DNA of 64,000 nucleotides from the NCBI GenBank assembly GCA_033064195.1, contig JARBJD010000109.1:1-64000 (forward strand), read 5' to 3'. The translations under genes were made by a program, and so were the position numbers. Positions 20,701-33,506 of the stretch are shown one piece after another. Each line of letters begins with the position of its first letter. Positions within the stretch are counted from its first letter, which is position 1. The notes below the pieces were generated by a model. That model did no database searches. It saw only the letters and a program-made list of their open reading frames with translations, and was not told the DNA's origin. Source of the stretch: Blattamonas nauphoetae. Its lineage: Eukaryota; Preaxostyla; Oxymonadida.

Positions 20701-23700
20701 TTCTTAGCTCATAGCTGTTTTATTACATGAATCATGTTTGGTGGATTTTTTATTTTGATGCAACAATTTTGTTAATTTGACTTGGGTCAGTATTTAAAAG
20801 AGAAGAGCAACATTGAAAATGTCATTTATGGGATTTACTTTTTGCTCATTGCTGTCATATTACAAATTATTATGGATTCTGTGGATTTTTCATTGGTGTT
20901 GGATTTCAATGGTGTTTTCCTAAGACGATTGACCGACCAAAAGTGCCCCAGGTGCCCCAGGTGGATCGGGTTTTTAAATTGGTTTTTATTTTTGGCGGTC
21001 CACGGTCCACAAGTCCACATGGCCACAAGTGCAGAGGCATGAGTAGAATGAATAGAAATGATAGGGACATTGACGATGGTGGATTTGGTGGATTTTTCTT
21101 TAGTATTGTATTTCATGAGTGATTTCCTAGGACTATTGACCGACCAAAAGTGCCCCAGGTGCCCCAGGTGGATCGGGTTTTTAAATTGGTTTTTATTTTG
21201 GCAGGTCCACAGGTCCACAAGTCCACAAGTCCACAGGAGCGCAGAAATGGTCTTATACTGATGGCTATATACAGTCTTTATCTTTTCTTTTATATACTGA
21301 CCTGAGTCATTTAGAGATAATTGTTGCAATAAAATTTAAAAGTCCACATTATATGAATGATGTAGTATGACAGCAATGAGCAGAGAACAAACAACGGATG
21401 ATATTTTTGAAGAACTATTGAAAGTCCAAAAGTGCCCCAGGTGCCCCAGGTGGATCGGGTTTTTAAATTGGTTTTTATTTTTGGCGGTCCACGGTCCACA
21501 AGTCCACATGGCCACAAGTGCAGAGGCATGAGTAGAATGAATAGAAATGATAGGGACATTGACGATGGTGGATTTGGTGGATTTTTCATTAGTATTGTAT
21601 TTCATGAGTGATTTCCTAGGACTATTGACCGACCAAAAGTGCCCCAGGTGCCCCAGGTGGATCGGGTTTTTAAATTGGTTTTTATTTTGGCAGGTCCACA
21701 GGTCCACAAGTCCACAAGTCCACAGGAGCGCAGAAATGGTCTTATACTGATGGCTATATACAGTCTTTATCTTTTCTTTTATATACTGACCTGAGTCATT
21801 TAGAGATAATTGTTGCAATAAAATTTAAAAGTCCACATTATATGAATGATGTAGTATGACAGCAATGAGCAGAGAACAAACAACGGATGATATTTTTGAA
21901 GAACTATTGAAAGTCCAAAAGTGCCCCAGGTGCCCCAGGTGGATCGGGTTTTTAAATTGGTTTTTATTTTGGCAGGTCCACAGGTCCACAAGTCCACATG
22001 GCCACATCGAGTAAAAAATAATGGTTGTTCTTAGCTCATAGCTGTTTTATTACATGAATCATGTTTGGTGGATTTTTTATTTTGATGCAACAATTTTGTT
22101 AATTTGACTTGGGTCAGTATTTAAAAGAGAAGAGCAACATTGAAAATGTCATTTATGGGATTTACTTTTTGCTCATTGCTGTCATATTACAAATTATTAT
22201 GGATTCTGTGGATTTTTCATTGGTGTTGGATTTCAATGGTGTTTTCCTAAGACGATTGACCGACCAAAAGTGCCCCAGGTGCCCCAGGTGGATCGGGTTT
22301 TAAATTGGTTTTATTTTTGGCGGTCCACGGTCCACAAGTCCACATGGCCACAAGTGCAGAGGCATGAGTAGAATGAATAGAAATGATAGGGACATTGACG
22401 ATGGTGGATTTGGTGGATTTTTCTTTAGTATTGTATTTCATGAGTGATTTCCTAGGACTATTGACCGACCAAAAGTGCCCCAGGTGCCCCAGGTGGATCG
22501 GGTTTTTAAATTGGTTTTTATTTTGGCAGGTCCACAGGTCCACAAGTCCACAAGTCCACAGGAGCGCAGAAATGGTCTTATACTGATGGCTATATACAGT
22601 CTTTATCTTTTCTTTTATATACTGACCTGAGTCATTTAGAGATAATTGTTGCAATAAAATTTAAAAGTCCACATTATATGAATGATGTAGTATGACAGCA
22701 ATGAGCAGAGAACAAACAACGGATGATATTTTTGAAGAACTATTGAAAGTCCAAAAGTGCCCCAGGTGCCCCAGGTGGATCGGGTTTTTAAATTGGTTTT
22801 TATTTTGGCAGGTCCACAGGTCCACAAGTCCACATGGCCACATCGAGTAAAAAATAATGGTTGTTCTTAGCTCATAGCTGTTTTATTACATGAATCATGT
22901 TTGGTGGATTTTTTATTTTGATGCAACAATTTTGTTAATTTGACTTGGGTCAGTATTTAAAAGAGAAGAGCAACATTGAAAATGTCATTTATGGGATTTA
23001 CTTTTTGCTCATTGCTGTCATATTACAAATTATTATGGATTCTGTGGATTTTTCATTGGTGTTGGATTTCAATGGTGTTTTCCTAAGACGATTGACCGAC
23101 CAAAAGTGCCCCAGGTGCCCCAGGTGGATCGGGTTTTTAAATTGGTTTTTATTTTTGGCGGTCCACGGTCCACAAGTCCACATGGCCACAAGTGCAGAGG
23201 CATGAGTAGAATGAATAGAAATGATAGGGACATTGACGATGGTGGATTTGGTGGATTTTTCATTAGTATTGTATTTCATGAGTGATTTCCTAGGACTATT
23301 GACCGACCAAAAGTGCCCCAGGTGCACAAGTCCACAAGTCCACAGGAGCGCAGAAATGGTCTTATACTGATGGCTATATACAGTCTTTATCTTTTCTTTT
23401 ATATACTGACCTGAGTCATTTAGAGATAATTGTTGCAATAAAATTTAAAAGTCCACATTATATGAATGATGTAGTATGACAGCAATGAGCAGAGAACAAA
23501 CAACGGATGATATTTTTGAAGAACTATTGAAAGTCCAAAAGTGCCCCAGGTGCCCCAGGTGGATCGGGTTTTTAAAATTGGTTTTTATTTTGGCAGGTCC
23601 ACAGGTCCACAAGTCCACAAGTCCACAGGAGCGCAGAAATGGTCTTATACTGATGGCTATATACAGTCTTTATCTTTTCTTTTATATACTGACCTGAGTC

Positions 23701-25914
23701 ATTTAGAGATAATTGTTGCAATAAAATTTAAAAGTCCACATTATATGAATGATGTAGTATGACAGCAATGAGCAGAGAACAAACAACGGATGATATTTTT
23801 GAAGAACTATTGAAAGTCCAAAAGTGCCCCAGGTGCCCCAGGTGGATCGGGTTTTAAATTGGTTTTTATTTTGGCAGGTCCACAGGTCCACAAGTCCACA
23901 TGGCCACATCGAGTAAAAAATAATGGTTGTTCTTAGCTCATAGCTGTTTTATTACATGAATCATGTTTGGTGGATTTTTTATTTTGATGCAACAATTTTG
24001 TTAATTTGACTTGGGTCAGTATTTAAAAGAGAAGAGCAACATTGAAAATGTCATTTATGGGATTTACTTTTTGCTCATTGCTGTCATATTACAAATTATT
24101 ATGGATTCTGTGGATTTTTCATTGGTGTTGGATTTCAATGGTGTTTTCCTAAGACGATTGACCGACCAAAAGTGCCCCAGGTGCCCCAGGTGGATCGGGT
24201 TTTTAAATTGGTTTTTATTTTTGGCGGTCCACGGTCCACAAGTCCACATGGCCACAAGTGCAGAGGCATGAGTAGAATGAATAGAAATGATAGGGACATT
24301 GACGATGGTGGATTTGGTGGATTTTTCTTTAGTATTGTATTTCATGAGTGATTTCCTAGGACTATTGACCGACCAAAAGTGCCCCAGGTGCCCCAGGTGG
24401 ATCGGGTTTTTAAATTGGTTTTTATTTTGGCAGGTCCACAGGTCCACAAGTCCACAAGTCCACAGGAGCGCAGAAATGGTCTTATACTGATGGCTATATA
24501 CAGTCTTTATCTTTTCTTTTATATACTGACCTGAGTCATTTAGAGATAATTGTTGCAATAAAATTTAAAAGTCCACATTATATGAATGATGTAGTATGAC
24601 AGCAATGAGCAGAGAACAAACAACGGATGATATTTTTGAAGAACTATTGAAAGTCCAAAAGTGCCCCAGGTGCCCCAGGTGGATCGGGTTTTTAAATTGG
24701 TTTTTATTTTGGCAGGTCCACAGGTCCACAAGTCCACAAGTCCACAGGAGCGCAGAAATGGTCTTATACTGATGGCTATATACAGTCTTTATCTTTTCTT
24801 TTATATACTGACCTGAGTCATTTAGAGATAATTGTTGCAATAAAATTTAAAAGTCCACATTATATGAATGATGTAGTATGACAGCAATGAGCAGAGAACA
24901 AACAACGGATGATATTTTTGAAGAACTATTGAAAGTCCAAAAGTGCCCCAGGTGCCCCAGGTGGATCGGGTTTTAAATTGGTTTTTATTTTGGCAGGTCC
25001 ACAGGTCCACAAGTCCACATGGCCACATCGAGTAAAAAATAATGGTTGTTCTTAGCTCATAGCTGTTTTATTACATGAATCATGTTTGGTGGATTTTTAT
25101 TTTGATGCAACAATTTTGTTAATTGACTTGGGTCAGTATTTAAAAGAGAAGAGCAACATTGAAAATGTCATTTATGGGATTTACTTTTTGCTCATTGCTG
25201 TCATATTACAAATTATTATGGATTCTGTGGATTTTCATTGGTGTTGGATTTCAATGGTGTTTTCCTAAGACGATTGACCGACCAAAAGTGCCCCAGGTGC
25301 CCCAGGTGGATCGGGTTTTTAAATTGGTTTTTATTTTTGGCGGTCCACGGTCCACAAGTCCACATGGCCACAAGTGCAGAGGCATGAGTAGAATGAATAG
25401 AAATGATAGGGACATTGACGATGGTGGATTTGGTGGATTTTTCATTAGTATTGTATTTCATGAGTGATTTCCTAGGACTATTGACCGACCAAAAGTGCCC
25501 CAGGTGCCCCAGGTGGATCGGGTTTTTAAATTGGTTTTTATTTTGGCAGGTCCACAGGTCCACAAGTCCACAAGTCCACAGGAGCGCAGAAATGGTCTTA
25601 TACTGATGGCTATATACAGTCTTTATCTTTTCTTTTATATACTGACCTGAGTCATTTAGAGATAATTGTAGCATCAAAATATAAAAGTCCACATTATATG
25701 AATGATGTAGTATGACAGCAATGAGCAAAGAATCAACCACATATGACATTTTCCATGTTGCTCTTCTCTTTTAAATACTGACCTGAGTCAAATGAAGAAA
25801 ATTGTAGCATCAAAATAAAACAGTCCACAAAACATATAATTCATGTAATATAACGGCAATGAGCAAAAAGAATAGAAAACCCATAAATGACATTTTCAAT
25901 TGTTTCTAACTAGA
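17780..25914 (+). repeat. Satellite array, segment 4 (cores 22-50) with A-B-C higher-order repeat
   Basis: Cores at about 17936, 18218, 18567, 18773, 19055, 19403, 19610, 19892, 20099, 20306, 20588, 20937, 21143, 21426, 21633, 21915, 22263, 22469, 22751, 23100, 23307 (shortened), 23535, 23818, 24166, 24373, 24655, 24937, 25281 and 25489. The spacers mostly follow A-B-C, so core-to-core distance for whole trimers is 836-837 bp (for example 18218 to 19055 and 21915 to 22751). Spacer A, read on the minus strand, aligns with spacer B: both carry a CTCAT.GCTGT block, GCAACAAT, a GGTCAGTAT block and a TATA-like AAAAGA run. Thus A and B are diverged copies in opposite orientation. From about 25640 the spacers decay into the inversion point. 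Confidence 0.94.
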
Positions 25915-26893
25915 TTGTGGACATGTGGACTTGTGGACCTGTGGACCTGCCAAAATAAAAACCAATTTAAAAACCCGATCCACCTGGGGCACCTGGGGCA
26001 CTTTTGGTCGGTCAATCGTCTTAGGAAAACACCATTGAAATCCAACACCAATGAAAAATCCACAGAATCCATAATAATTTGTAATATGACAGCAATGAGC
26101 AAAAAGTAAATCCCATAAATGACATTTTCAATGTTGCTCTTCTCTTTTAAATACTGACCCAAGTCAAATTAACAAAATTGTTGCATCAAAATAAAAAATC
26201 CACCAAACATGATTCATGTAATAAAACAGCTATGAGCTAAGAACAACCATTATTTTTACTCGATGTGGCCATGTGGACTTGTGGACCTGTGGACCTGCCA
26301 AAATAAAACCAATTTAAAACCCGATCCACCTGGGGCACCTGGGGCACTTTTGGTCGGTCAATAGTCCTAGGAAATCACTCATGAAATACAATACTAATGA
26401 AAATCCACCAAATCCACCATCGTCAATGTCCCTATCATTTCTATTCATTCTACTCATGCCTCTGCACTTGTGGCCATGTGGACTTGTGGACCGTGGACCG
26501 CCAAAAATAAAAACCAATTTAAAACCCGATCCACCTGGGGCACCTGGGGCACTTTTGGTCGGTCAATCGTCTTAGGAAAACACCATTGAAATCCAACACC
26601 AATGAAAAATCCACAGAATCCATAATAATTTGTAATATGACAGCAATGAGCAAAAAGTAAATCCCATAAATGACATTTTCAATGTTGCTCTTCTCTTTTA
26701 AATACTGACCCAAGTCAAATTAACAAAATTGTTGCATCAAAATAAAAAATCCACCAAACATGATTCATGTAATAAAACAGCTATGAGCTAAGAACAACCA
26801 TTATTTTTTACTCGATGTGGCCATGTGGACTTGTGGACCTGTGGACCTCCAAAAATAAAAACCAATTTAAAAACCCGATCCACCTGGGGCACC
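25915..26893 (-). repeat. Satellite array, inverted segment (four cores)
   Basis: The same core and B/C spacers now read on the minus strand: cores at about 25920-26007, 26270-26355, 26478-26560 and 26812-26893, with spacers B, C, B. The last core stops abruptly inside the doubled CCTGGGGCA motif. With the main array this forms a large palindromic junction; the stretch 25740-25914 between the two orientations holds two degenerate spacer remnants. Confidence 0.92.
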
Positions 26894-27390
26894 TCATTTC
26901 ACTAATGTTCATCCATCAATTCCTCACACCACTGCATCTCCCATCAATGTCCACCAATCAATGTCCACCAATCAATGCCCACACAACAATGCCCACACAA
27001 CAATATCCTTCACCAACTCATATCACTTATATCACGTTCAGCCACAACAATGTCTCCTCAACAATGCCACCTCAACAATGTCTCCTCAATAATGTCTCTT
27101 CACCAACCTCATACACACTCATGACACGTATTTCAACACCCATGTCCACACATCAATGCCACTCATCAATGTCCCCTCATCAATATCCCAACATCAATGC
27201 CTCCTTCACCCCTCCCAATCTCTTCACACATGCCCAATCATCCTTGTCTTTCCACCTATTTCCCCTCACCTATCTTTTCACCTATGCCCAATCACCCTTG
27301 CCTATGCCACCTATTTCCCTACACATATTCTTATCAACTACTCAACCACCACCCTATATCTCTTCCATCAATTAAACAAAACAAAAATAA
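26894..27390. repeat. Low-complexity, pyrimidine-rich degenerate minisatellite
   Basis: About 500 bp of loosely repeating CAACAATGYCC and CATCAATGYCC words with very few G residues on the plus strand. No supportable gene. It separates the cut end of the inverted satellite from the second copy of the long direct repeat. Confidence 0.6.
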
Positions 27391-27397
27391 CCGAAGA

Positions 27398-28215
27398 GAA
27401 GAGCCTTCCCACGTTCGTACGAGCTTCCTATAGACACCCCGATACTCCTTTGGGGATCGTTCTATCGCGATCCTTCTTAATGACTGCTGCTGGCGAAGTC
27501 CTTGAAGGGTTAAGTCTTGGGTGGGCATGATTTACGGGCACATCTAAGTGCTGCCAACATGAACCCCGGGGACAATCTTTCGATCATCCGTCTCCAATCC
27601 AACCTCCAAATCGTTCTGCGCATCAGTCACCAGGGCACCATTTTGCCTGAGTATCTTGGAACATTCCGTCGAGGGCTCTGTACTTGAACTTGTTCTGAAA
27701 CTCCTCTTCATATACAAATTAAAAAATCAGAAAGTTAAAAAAGTTTAACGTTTATTTTTGGATCACCCATATCTCAGGAACTACTGCTCAGATCACTCTG
27801 AAAACATCATAAATGAACTCAGCTGATCGGGATTGACCTTGGAAGAGGTTTGTATGGTCAAAGCTCAAAATTGGATTTTTCGAACTTTGTCTGGATCTCC
27901 TCTTCCTTCATGTACAAATTAAAAAAATCGATAAAAAATAAATCAGCGTTAATTTTGAGATCACCCATACCCCCCGAAATACTTCTCAGATCACACGAAA
28001 CACATCGTATATAAACTCGTCAGACCGATATTAACCTTGTCAGAACAATTTTGGATGATCGCAAAAAATAAAGTTTATTTTGAAAAATTCGAATTTTTTC
28101 TTACCTTATGTAGTGATGAAAAAAGTGAAAAAATCATTTTTGACCAAAACAATCCACGGATAGTCCCGATGCACGGGGAGGTAGTGCACGTCATTCTAGT
28201 GCATTCTGGGCGTGC
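27398..28215. repeat. Long direct repeat, copy 2
   Basis: Second copy of the block at 5292-6112. The left 435 bp appear identical to copy 1; the remainder (from about 27830) is diverged and includes the CACGTCATTCT motif near its right end, as in copy 1. It is followed within 10 bp by a decayed satellite core in inverted orientation. Confidence 0.8.
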
Positions 28216-28221
28216 CCATGC

Positions 28222-28302
28222 TCCGTGGACTTGTGGACCTGTGGACCTCCAAAAATAAAAACCAATTTGATTTCGCGATCCACCTAGGCCACCTGGTCCA
28301 GT
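28222..28302 (-). repeat. Degenerate satellite core remnant
   Basis: An isolated minus-strand core with the GTGGACTTGTGGACCTGTGG run, the AT tract and a mutated GATCCACCTAGG block. It is much more diverged than any core in the main array, so it is an old outlier. The rest of the interval 28303-28983 has no gene or repeat that I can support. Confidence 0.7.
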
Positions 28303-29889
28303 CAATTGGATTGATGGATGACTACCAAATGATCGTGCAGATTGATTTGATCCTGAATCGTCTGCAATCCATTTTTGGAGCTCATTTTATCAAAATAAAG
28401 TAAGAATTTGGTCCAAAATTCATCAAAATCGAAGGTTCAGGAAATATGTGTTTTTGATGTCAAAAGTGATTTATTCCGTGTTATTGGCGATCTAGATAGG
28501 TATCGATTTCCGTCTTCTATACTCCTTCATTGAGCTGTTCAAAAATTTTGGATCAATTTTTGGAAAAAATCTCAGGATTTGGACACCTTTTCTCCTATTT
28601 TGGCAGAAAGTGATAAATGTGGAGGAGAACTGATTAATTCTGTATGTTGTCATCGATATAGCAAAATAAGAATCTTCTACTGAAGAAATCGTGAGAAATT
28701 GACGGCACTTTTCTCGAGAGGCAATCACACTTGAGCCTGTTTTCTTTGACGATATTGATTCGACTATAGAAGAAAAAAGAGAATACCGTGTTGGGGAAGA
28801 TATGCTTTACTCTGGAAGTGCTTGATACGGTCATCTGTCCGTGGTCTCTCAATCCCAGTTTTGGTTTTCCTAGTTTTCGGGGACGTTTCGGAAATTTCTT
28901 CAAAGAAATTGTTCCTGCAAGTCAGATATACGATAAAAGTCTGAAAATGAAGAAAAGTGAGGGAATCAATGAAAAAGACAGATCATCCAATTAGGCATGG
29001 CTGACCGGCCAAAAGTGCCGGTCAGTGTCACCCTAGAATAATTAAAAGGGTCAGATCTCACCAACTCAATAGAAAACATTCTATAATCGAGAAATCGGCG
29101 AGCAAGCAGATATACCAGTCAATATTTACTAACTGATCCCGTTTGGCAACCTTCTTTCCATTGTTTCTGCTCGCCGGAAAAAAAGACAGGACGGATCACG
29201 ACTGTCTCGCGAAATTTAGCTTCAACGAAAACTTTAATCGGAAGCGGTTACACAAATGGTTCATTTTCTCCTCCTCACATCTGTTTTAGATTGAAACCTC
29301 TATGGTATCAACTCTGATCCCTCCTTCGTCTTCATCTCAGAAGTGTGTTCATCTTTCACAGTATTCTCCTCTTTTCACTCTTACATTTTCTCCACAGTGC
29401 ACATGGTAGTCGGATATCTCGAAAATGAGAAGGAAAGCGTGCTCAGGAAGCTTGCAGCTGACGAAAGAAGTCAGAAGGAGATGAGTGAAAGAAAGATGCA
29501 GATTCCATCAGCTGAAGAAGCAAAGATAAGGAATAGAACACGGAGTGAGAATAAAGAAACAGGAGAAGATGTGAAGTTGGTTTGAATACACACACAAATC
29601 CTGTTCTATCCGACGATTCCAGAAGAGCCGCTTCCCTACAGAATCCGGCAGGACAGTCAACCTCTCCTCCAATGTCCTGTCAATTCTCGCAGACAGACAC
29701 AAGATCTGGCACTTTCAGTGGATTGTGATTCGGAGAGTTCGTCGTGTATGCCTCACGCCCATTTTAGGGAAATTGCCCCTCTCGGGCATTTGTGGATATT
29801 GTTCGAATTAATTACTTTCGTTTTTCTCGCTAACATTCACCTCTCTTCATCCCCGCTCCGTCTTTCTCCTTTCCCAGATTTTGATGTGT

Positions 29890-31595
29890 GTGGATCAATG
29901 CTAGGAGAAGTGCGATAACGTGTGCTCCTCATCGACCGACCACTCTGCGTGTGTTTCCTGCCTCACCGGCTGCATCCAACAGTGTGTGCCAGAGCGTGAG
30001 GATTGCCTCATCCAATGCGAATCCGAGTCCATCTCAAACAAGGGAACCAACGCGTGTCTCAACGCCTACAAACAAAACGCAGAGAAATGCTTGGCTCTGT
30101 CATCGTCAGAATGCATCGATGAATGCTCGCATGCACGGAGCGAGTCGCAAGATGTGAACCAGTAACTCAGTGTTTGTATGATGGACAAGGCATCGGAATG
30201 CGGCAAGCACGTATCAGAATGCGACACACTTTGCCTGATGAAGTTTGGGGGACACAAAAACCAGACTTTCTCGTCCTTCTATTCGGCTGCTGTGCAGAAC
30301 GCAACAAACACAACCAGACGGGACAACACAACGTCAAACACCACACATTCTTCGCCAATCGATGCCCACTTTGCTGATATGGTGCGGGAAACGGAAGCAT
30401 CGCTGGAAACGTGCCTCGGAACTTGTACCAACACGATCATGTCGTGTCAGGTGTCGCTGGACTTTTTCTGTACTCAAAAGTGTGTCGATGTGAAGGAAAA
30501 CTCGCAAAAGAGCAACACGAACCAATCCATCGCTGTGAATCGTCCTCTCCAATCTCGGGATGGCAACGAGGACACTCCCACAACTGAAGACGATGAAGAC
30601 TCCGTCGGCTCAAACTGGATGTCAAAATACCGACTGCACAACATGCCGTTCTACATTTCCGAATTTGATGGCTGCTACTTAAGCTGCAAAGACGAGTTCG
30701 TCAAGCCGTCCATGTCTCGTCTGTCTGACGTGAAAATGCGATCACCAGCGAACAATCGCACAAAAGAAGGGAAGGAAGGCGATACAGAAGGTCTTGCAGC
30801 CGAAATGGGCCGTCTGAATGATTTTGAGAAGGTTCGCAAAAATGCCAAAGAACGAGTTCGGAAGGGCATCGATGACCTTAAAGCGACTGAAGAGAAGTAC
30901 AACCAAGACGGAGAGAGGCTGAAGCAGCAAGGAGAAGAACTGAAGAAGAAGGCAGAGTCGATGAAACAGTAAAGGAAGGATCTCGAACACACAAGCTGCG
31001 AGTACCGGCAAAGGGCAGAGACGATCAAACACGAAGCTGAACGACACGCAGCGAATCTGAAGAAGGAACACGATAAAATGTGGAAGACAGGAAAGGAAGA
31101 AATCGAGCATGCACACGAAGAAGAAAAGGAAGCTATATCGGCAGCCGAAGCGAAAGCGAAGGAACTGAAAGAGAAAGCGAAGGAAGCCAAGAAGAGGATG
31201 GTGGCTCGCTTCAACAATCTGAAGAAGGAGGAAGAGTCGGTGTTCTCCGCCGCTAAAGACAAGCTGGCTGCTCTGGGAATGAAGATACGCGCTGCCCAGC
31301 AGGCTCGCTCGCCAGAACAGGAAAAAAGGAGAAAGAAGGGTGAAAACAACGCGTCTCCAAGAAGCAGGTGGTGCAGATGAAAGTAGCGGATCAGCGGGAG
31401 AAGCGCCTCAAGGTCGAGCACAAGCGGTAGCTCCAGAGGAGAACGGACGAGGACAGACGAGAGCAGCTTCTGATCAAACAGAACACAGAACGGGCACGCC
31501 TTTAGCGGCTGGAAGAGGAGAAGGAGCAGCTGCGACGCGAGAAGAGCGAGTTCGAATCGAGGGAGGATGACGAGCGGGTTGTGGTGATTCAGTAA
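29890..31595 (+). pseudogene. Cys-rich then coiled-coil protein, interrupted by in-frame TAA/TAG codons
   Basis: Not assigned to a named family. The first 250 residues are rich in paired cysteines (CxxCxxxC and CxxxC patterns, e.g. CVSCLTGCIQQC) with several N-glycosylation-type NxT sites, suggesting an exported or surface domain. From about 30790 the same frame becomes a long Lys/Glu/Gln-rich coiled coil. The reading frame stays open through TAA at 30163 and TAA at 30970; after a shift near 31340-31360 coiled-coil sequence goes on in another frame through TAG at 31428 and 31503 to TAA at 31593. Each stop sits where Gln would suit the context. The likeliest reading is decay by C-to-T changes; stop-codon reassignment is argued against by the intact genes at 42.9-63.3 kb. 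A strong GTAAGT follows at 31592. Confidence 0.5.
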
Positions 31596-31810
31596 GTTAT
31601 GTGCTACGGGGTCGTCAGACTCGTCGTCATGATCGGTACAAAGGATGAGTTGATGGAGACAAGATGAAGAGAGATGCGATGCGGGGAGAGGGGTCCAGGA
31701 GATAAAACAAGCGATGGAATGAAGGAGAGGATGTTGAGAGACGAAGGAAGAAGAGATCAGAACTACGTGTCCATTATTCAACCTTTTTTACATTTTCCGA
31801 CTCTTCCACT

Positions 31811-32000
31811 TCATAAATTGGGGACGACTATATCTCATCAAGCATTCCATCTATATCTCATCAAGTTTTGATCAAAGGTTTACTCTTTCCCTTAATAGTT
31901 TTATTTCTTCTTCTGACATCCTTTTTTCCGGACTCAGCACGCAATTCTTATCATCACCTCTGTGTATTTCTCTCCATTTTCGATATTTTTGATGCGAAGA
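31811..32000. repeat. Inverted repeat, left arm
   Basis: About 190 bp repeated in inverted orientation at 33495-33687. The outer 70 bp or so (CGACTATATCTCATCAAG onward) are identical; the inner part is diverged but both arms end in a GATGCGAAGA block. In the right arm that block is the start of a reading frame with a signal-peptide-like sequence, so the arms may be related gene 5' ends. Confidence 0.75.
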
Positions 32001-32273
32001 ACTCGAATATGTCGTTTCTAGTAGAACACGCTGATCCAACCCAAGACTTCTGAATTCCCCTGCTCCAGACTTGGATTTCACATGGTCTCGCGATGATGAT
32101 GAGGAGGAATAACGGACGAGGAACCTTTTTTCACCCCTTTCTGGTCCCCGCAGGACAATCAGGCCTTCACACCCCTTCTCCACCCTCTTTCCCCGCCACA
32201 GTCACCCATTCGTGAGCCAAGTTTCCCTGACTAATCACCAAATCGAGATGCTTCTGGAGGAGATGAACACACT

Positions 32274-33506
32274 CTACGAGCAGATCAGGGCCTTGTTCAG
32301 ATAAAGAGAGATCACATCAGTAGCTCTCTCGAGAGTCGAACAGGATCGTTCCGAGAGAGCTTTCCGAAAGAGAATCTCGACGTCATTCCGCCCGAACGTC
32401 CCACCACACCACCGATCTGCATCACCGACGAGGATGCCCAATAATTCATCGACAGTGGGCTCCTGGAAATGTGCTCGCACTTTTCTGACAGAGGTTCGTA
32501 CAGTGACATAACAAGCGAAATGATTCAGATACTTGCGAGAAGAACTGTCGAGATTCGGCTGGAGTGACTGGGAGAGGAAAGGGAGGGATGATGGAGCCAG
32601 AATGCCAAACCAACCTCTTTCTTGTTCTGATCCACCAGCGTGAGGTTCTTCACCAGCAGGACAGCCTCCTTTGTGACAGACGGAGGGGCGTGTGGGGAGA
32701 GAGCCGCGAGGAGCACACCATTCGAACAGCAGTTTCGGGGTGTGGTGAGAGCTGTGTGGAGGACGGGGATGTGTTGTGGTGTGTGCGGAGTAATTTGGAA
32801 ACGGGCCAGACCGGACACGAGCAAGGGAAGCCCGTTGTGCTCCCTCACGTAGCTCTTGTTCTCCGCTGCGAACAGGACAGACAGTTGAGACAGAAGAAGG
32901 AGGGCACACCGTTCACAGTCAGGCTCAACAGAGCGCCGAGAGTGGTCTCGATGGTCTGGAGATCGACTTCGCTGCGGATGGATGCATCGAGGAGGGTGTC
33001 GATGGCACCGACACTGCGCGAGATGTCTTTGATTTCTTCTGAGAGAGAGAAAGATGGGAGGAGGGAGACCATTGCGGGCACAGTTCCAGAGAGTGGTGAG
33101 GGCGTTCTGCGGGATGAGGGGAGGGAGCGAGAGGATGGGTGAGCGAGAGAGCAGGCGGACGAGAGTTGGTAGGCGTCGCTCTTTACAATCATGATCTTGT
33201 TCCCATCTGAAGAGGATGAGCGAGAGGGGGGCAGACTGGCAGTGCTGAAGAGGGTGAGGGCAGAGAGGGAGTGGAGGAGAGGATGAAGGATGGAAGACAC
33301 AATTTTTGACGGTACTTCAACGAAAAGCGTGCACCACGCGACGAGCGAGACGAGCCGAGGGATGATCGAGCTGTCTGACGACATGTCTCGAGTGGCGGCT
33401 GGAGGGAAAGAGAAGGGGTTAAACTGAGAGTACGAACAAAAGCGAGGTCGAGTGGCATGAAGAGGAGGAACGGCACAAGAGCACAGAAGCAGGATCTTCG
33501 CATCAA
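32274..33506 (-). pseudogene. Decayed armadillo-like gene with N-terminal signal-like sequence
   Basis: Reading on the minus strand from about 33503, MRRSCFCALVPFLLFMPLDLA resembles a secretion signal; further on, fragments in three frames give armadillo-like helices: an EEIKDISRSVGAIDTLL segment at about 33040, and LFAAENKSYVREHNGLPLLV with a following helix at about 32850-32790. The pieces lie in different frames and are interrupted by stops, so either several short introns remain unrecognised or the gene is decayed. Resemblance to armadillo repeats is moderate; product name uncertain. Confidence 0.4.

Noticed and set aside
8576-25749. Dozens of minus-strand open frames of 60-229 codons across the array sharing a WTCGLVDLWTCQNKN-type sequence
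   Set aside because: They are translations of the satellite core; openness follows from unit lengths near multiples of three. Both strands and several frames behave alike and frame changes with each homopolymer difference, so coding is not supported.
25896-26162. Apparent DNA repeat array that might be read as a CRISPR-like locus (constant core, variable spacer)
   Set aside because: Spacers are only three recurring types of 120-260 bp, the core is far too long, and the genome is eukaryotic.
26815-27375. 186-codon plus-strand open frame rich in Thr, Pro and Ser
   Set aside because: It begins in the satellite core and continues through pyrimidine-rich low-complexity DNA, which rarely yields stops.
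28037-28403. Short overlapping frames around the isolated satellite core
   Set aside because: They consist of repeat-derived DNA and show no domain or codon pattern.
30675-31781. 368-codon minus-strand open frame rich in Ser, Leu and Phe
   Set aside because: It is the antisense of the Lys/Glu-rich coiled-coil region; such sequence gives long Ser/Leu/Phe-rich shadow frames.
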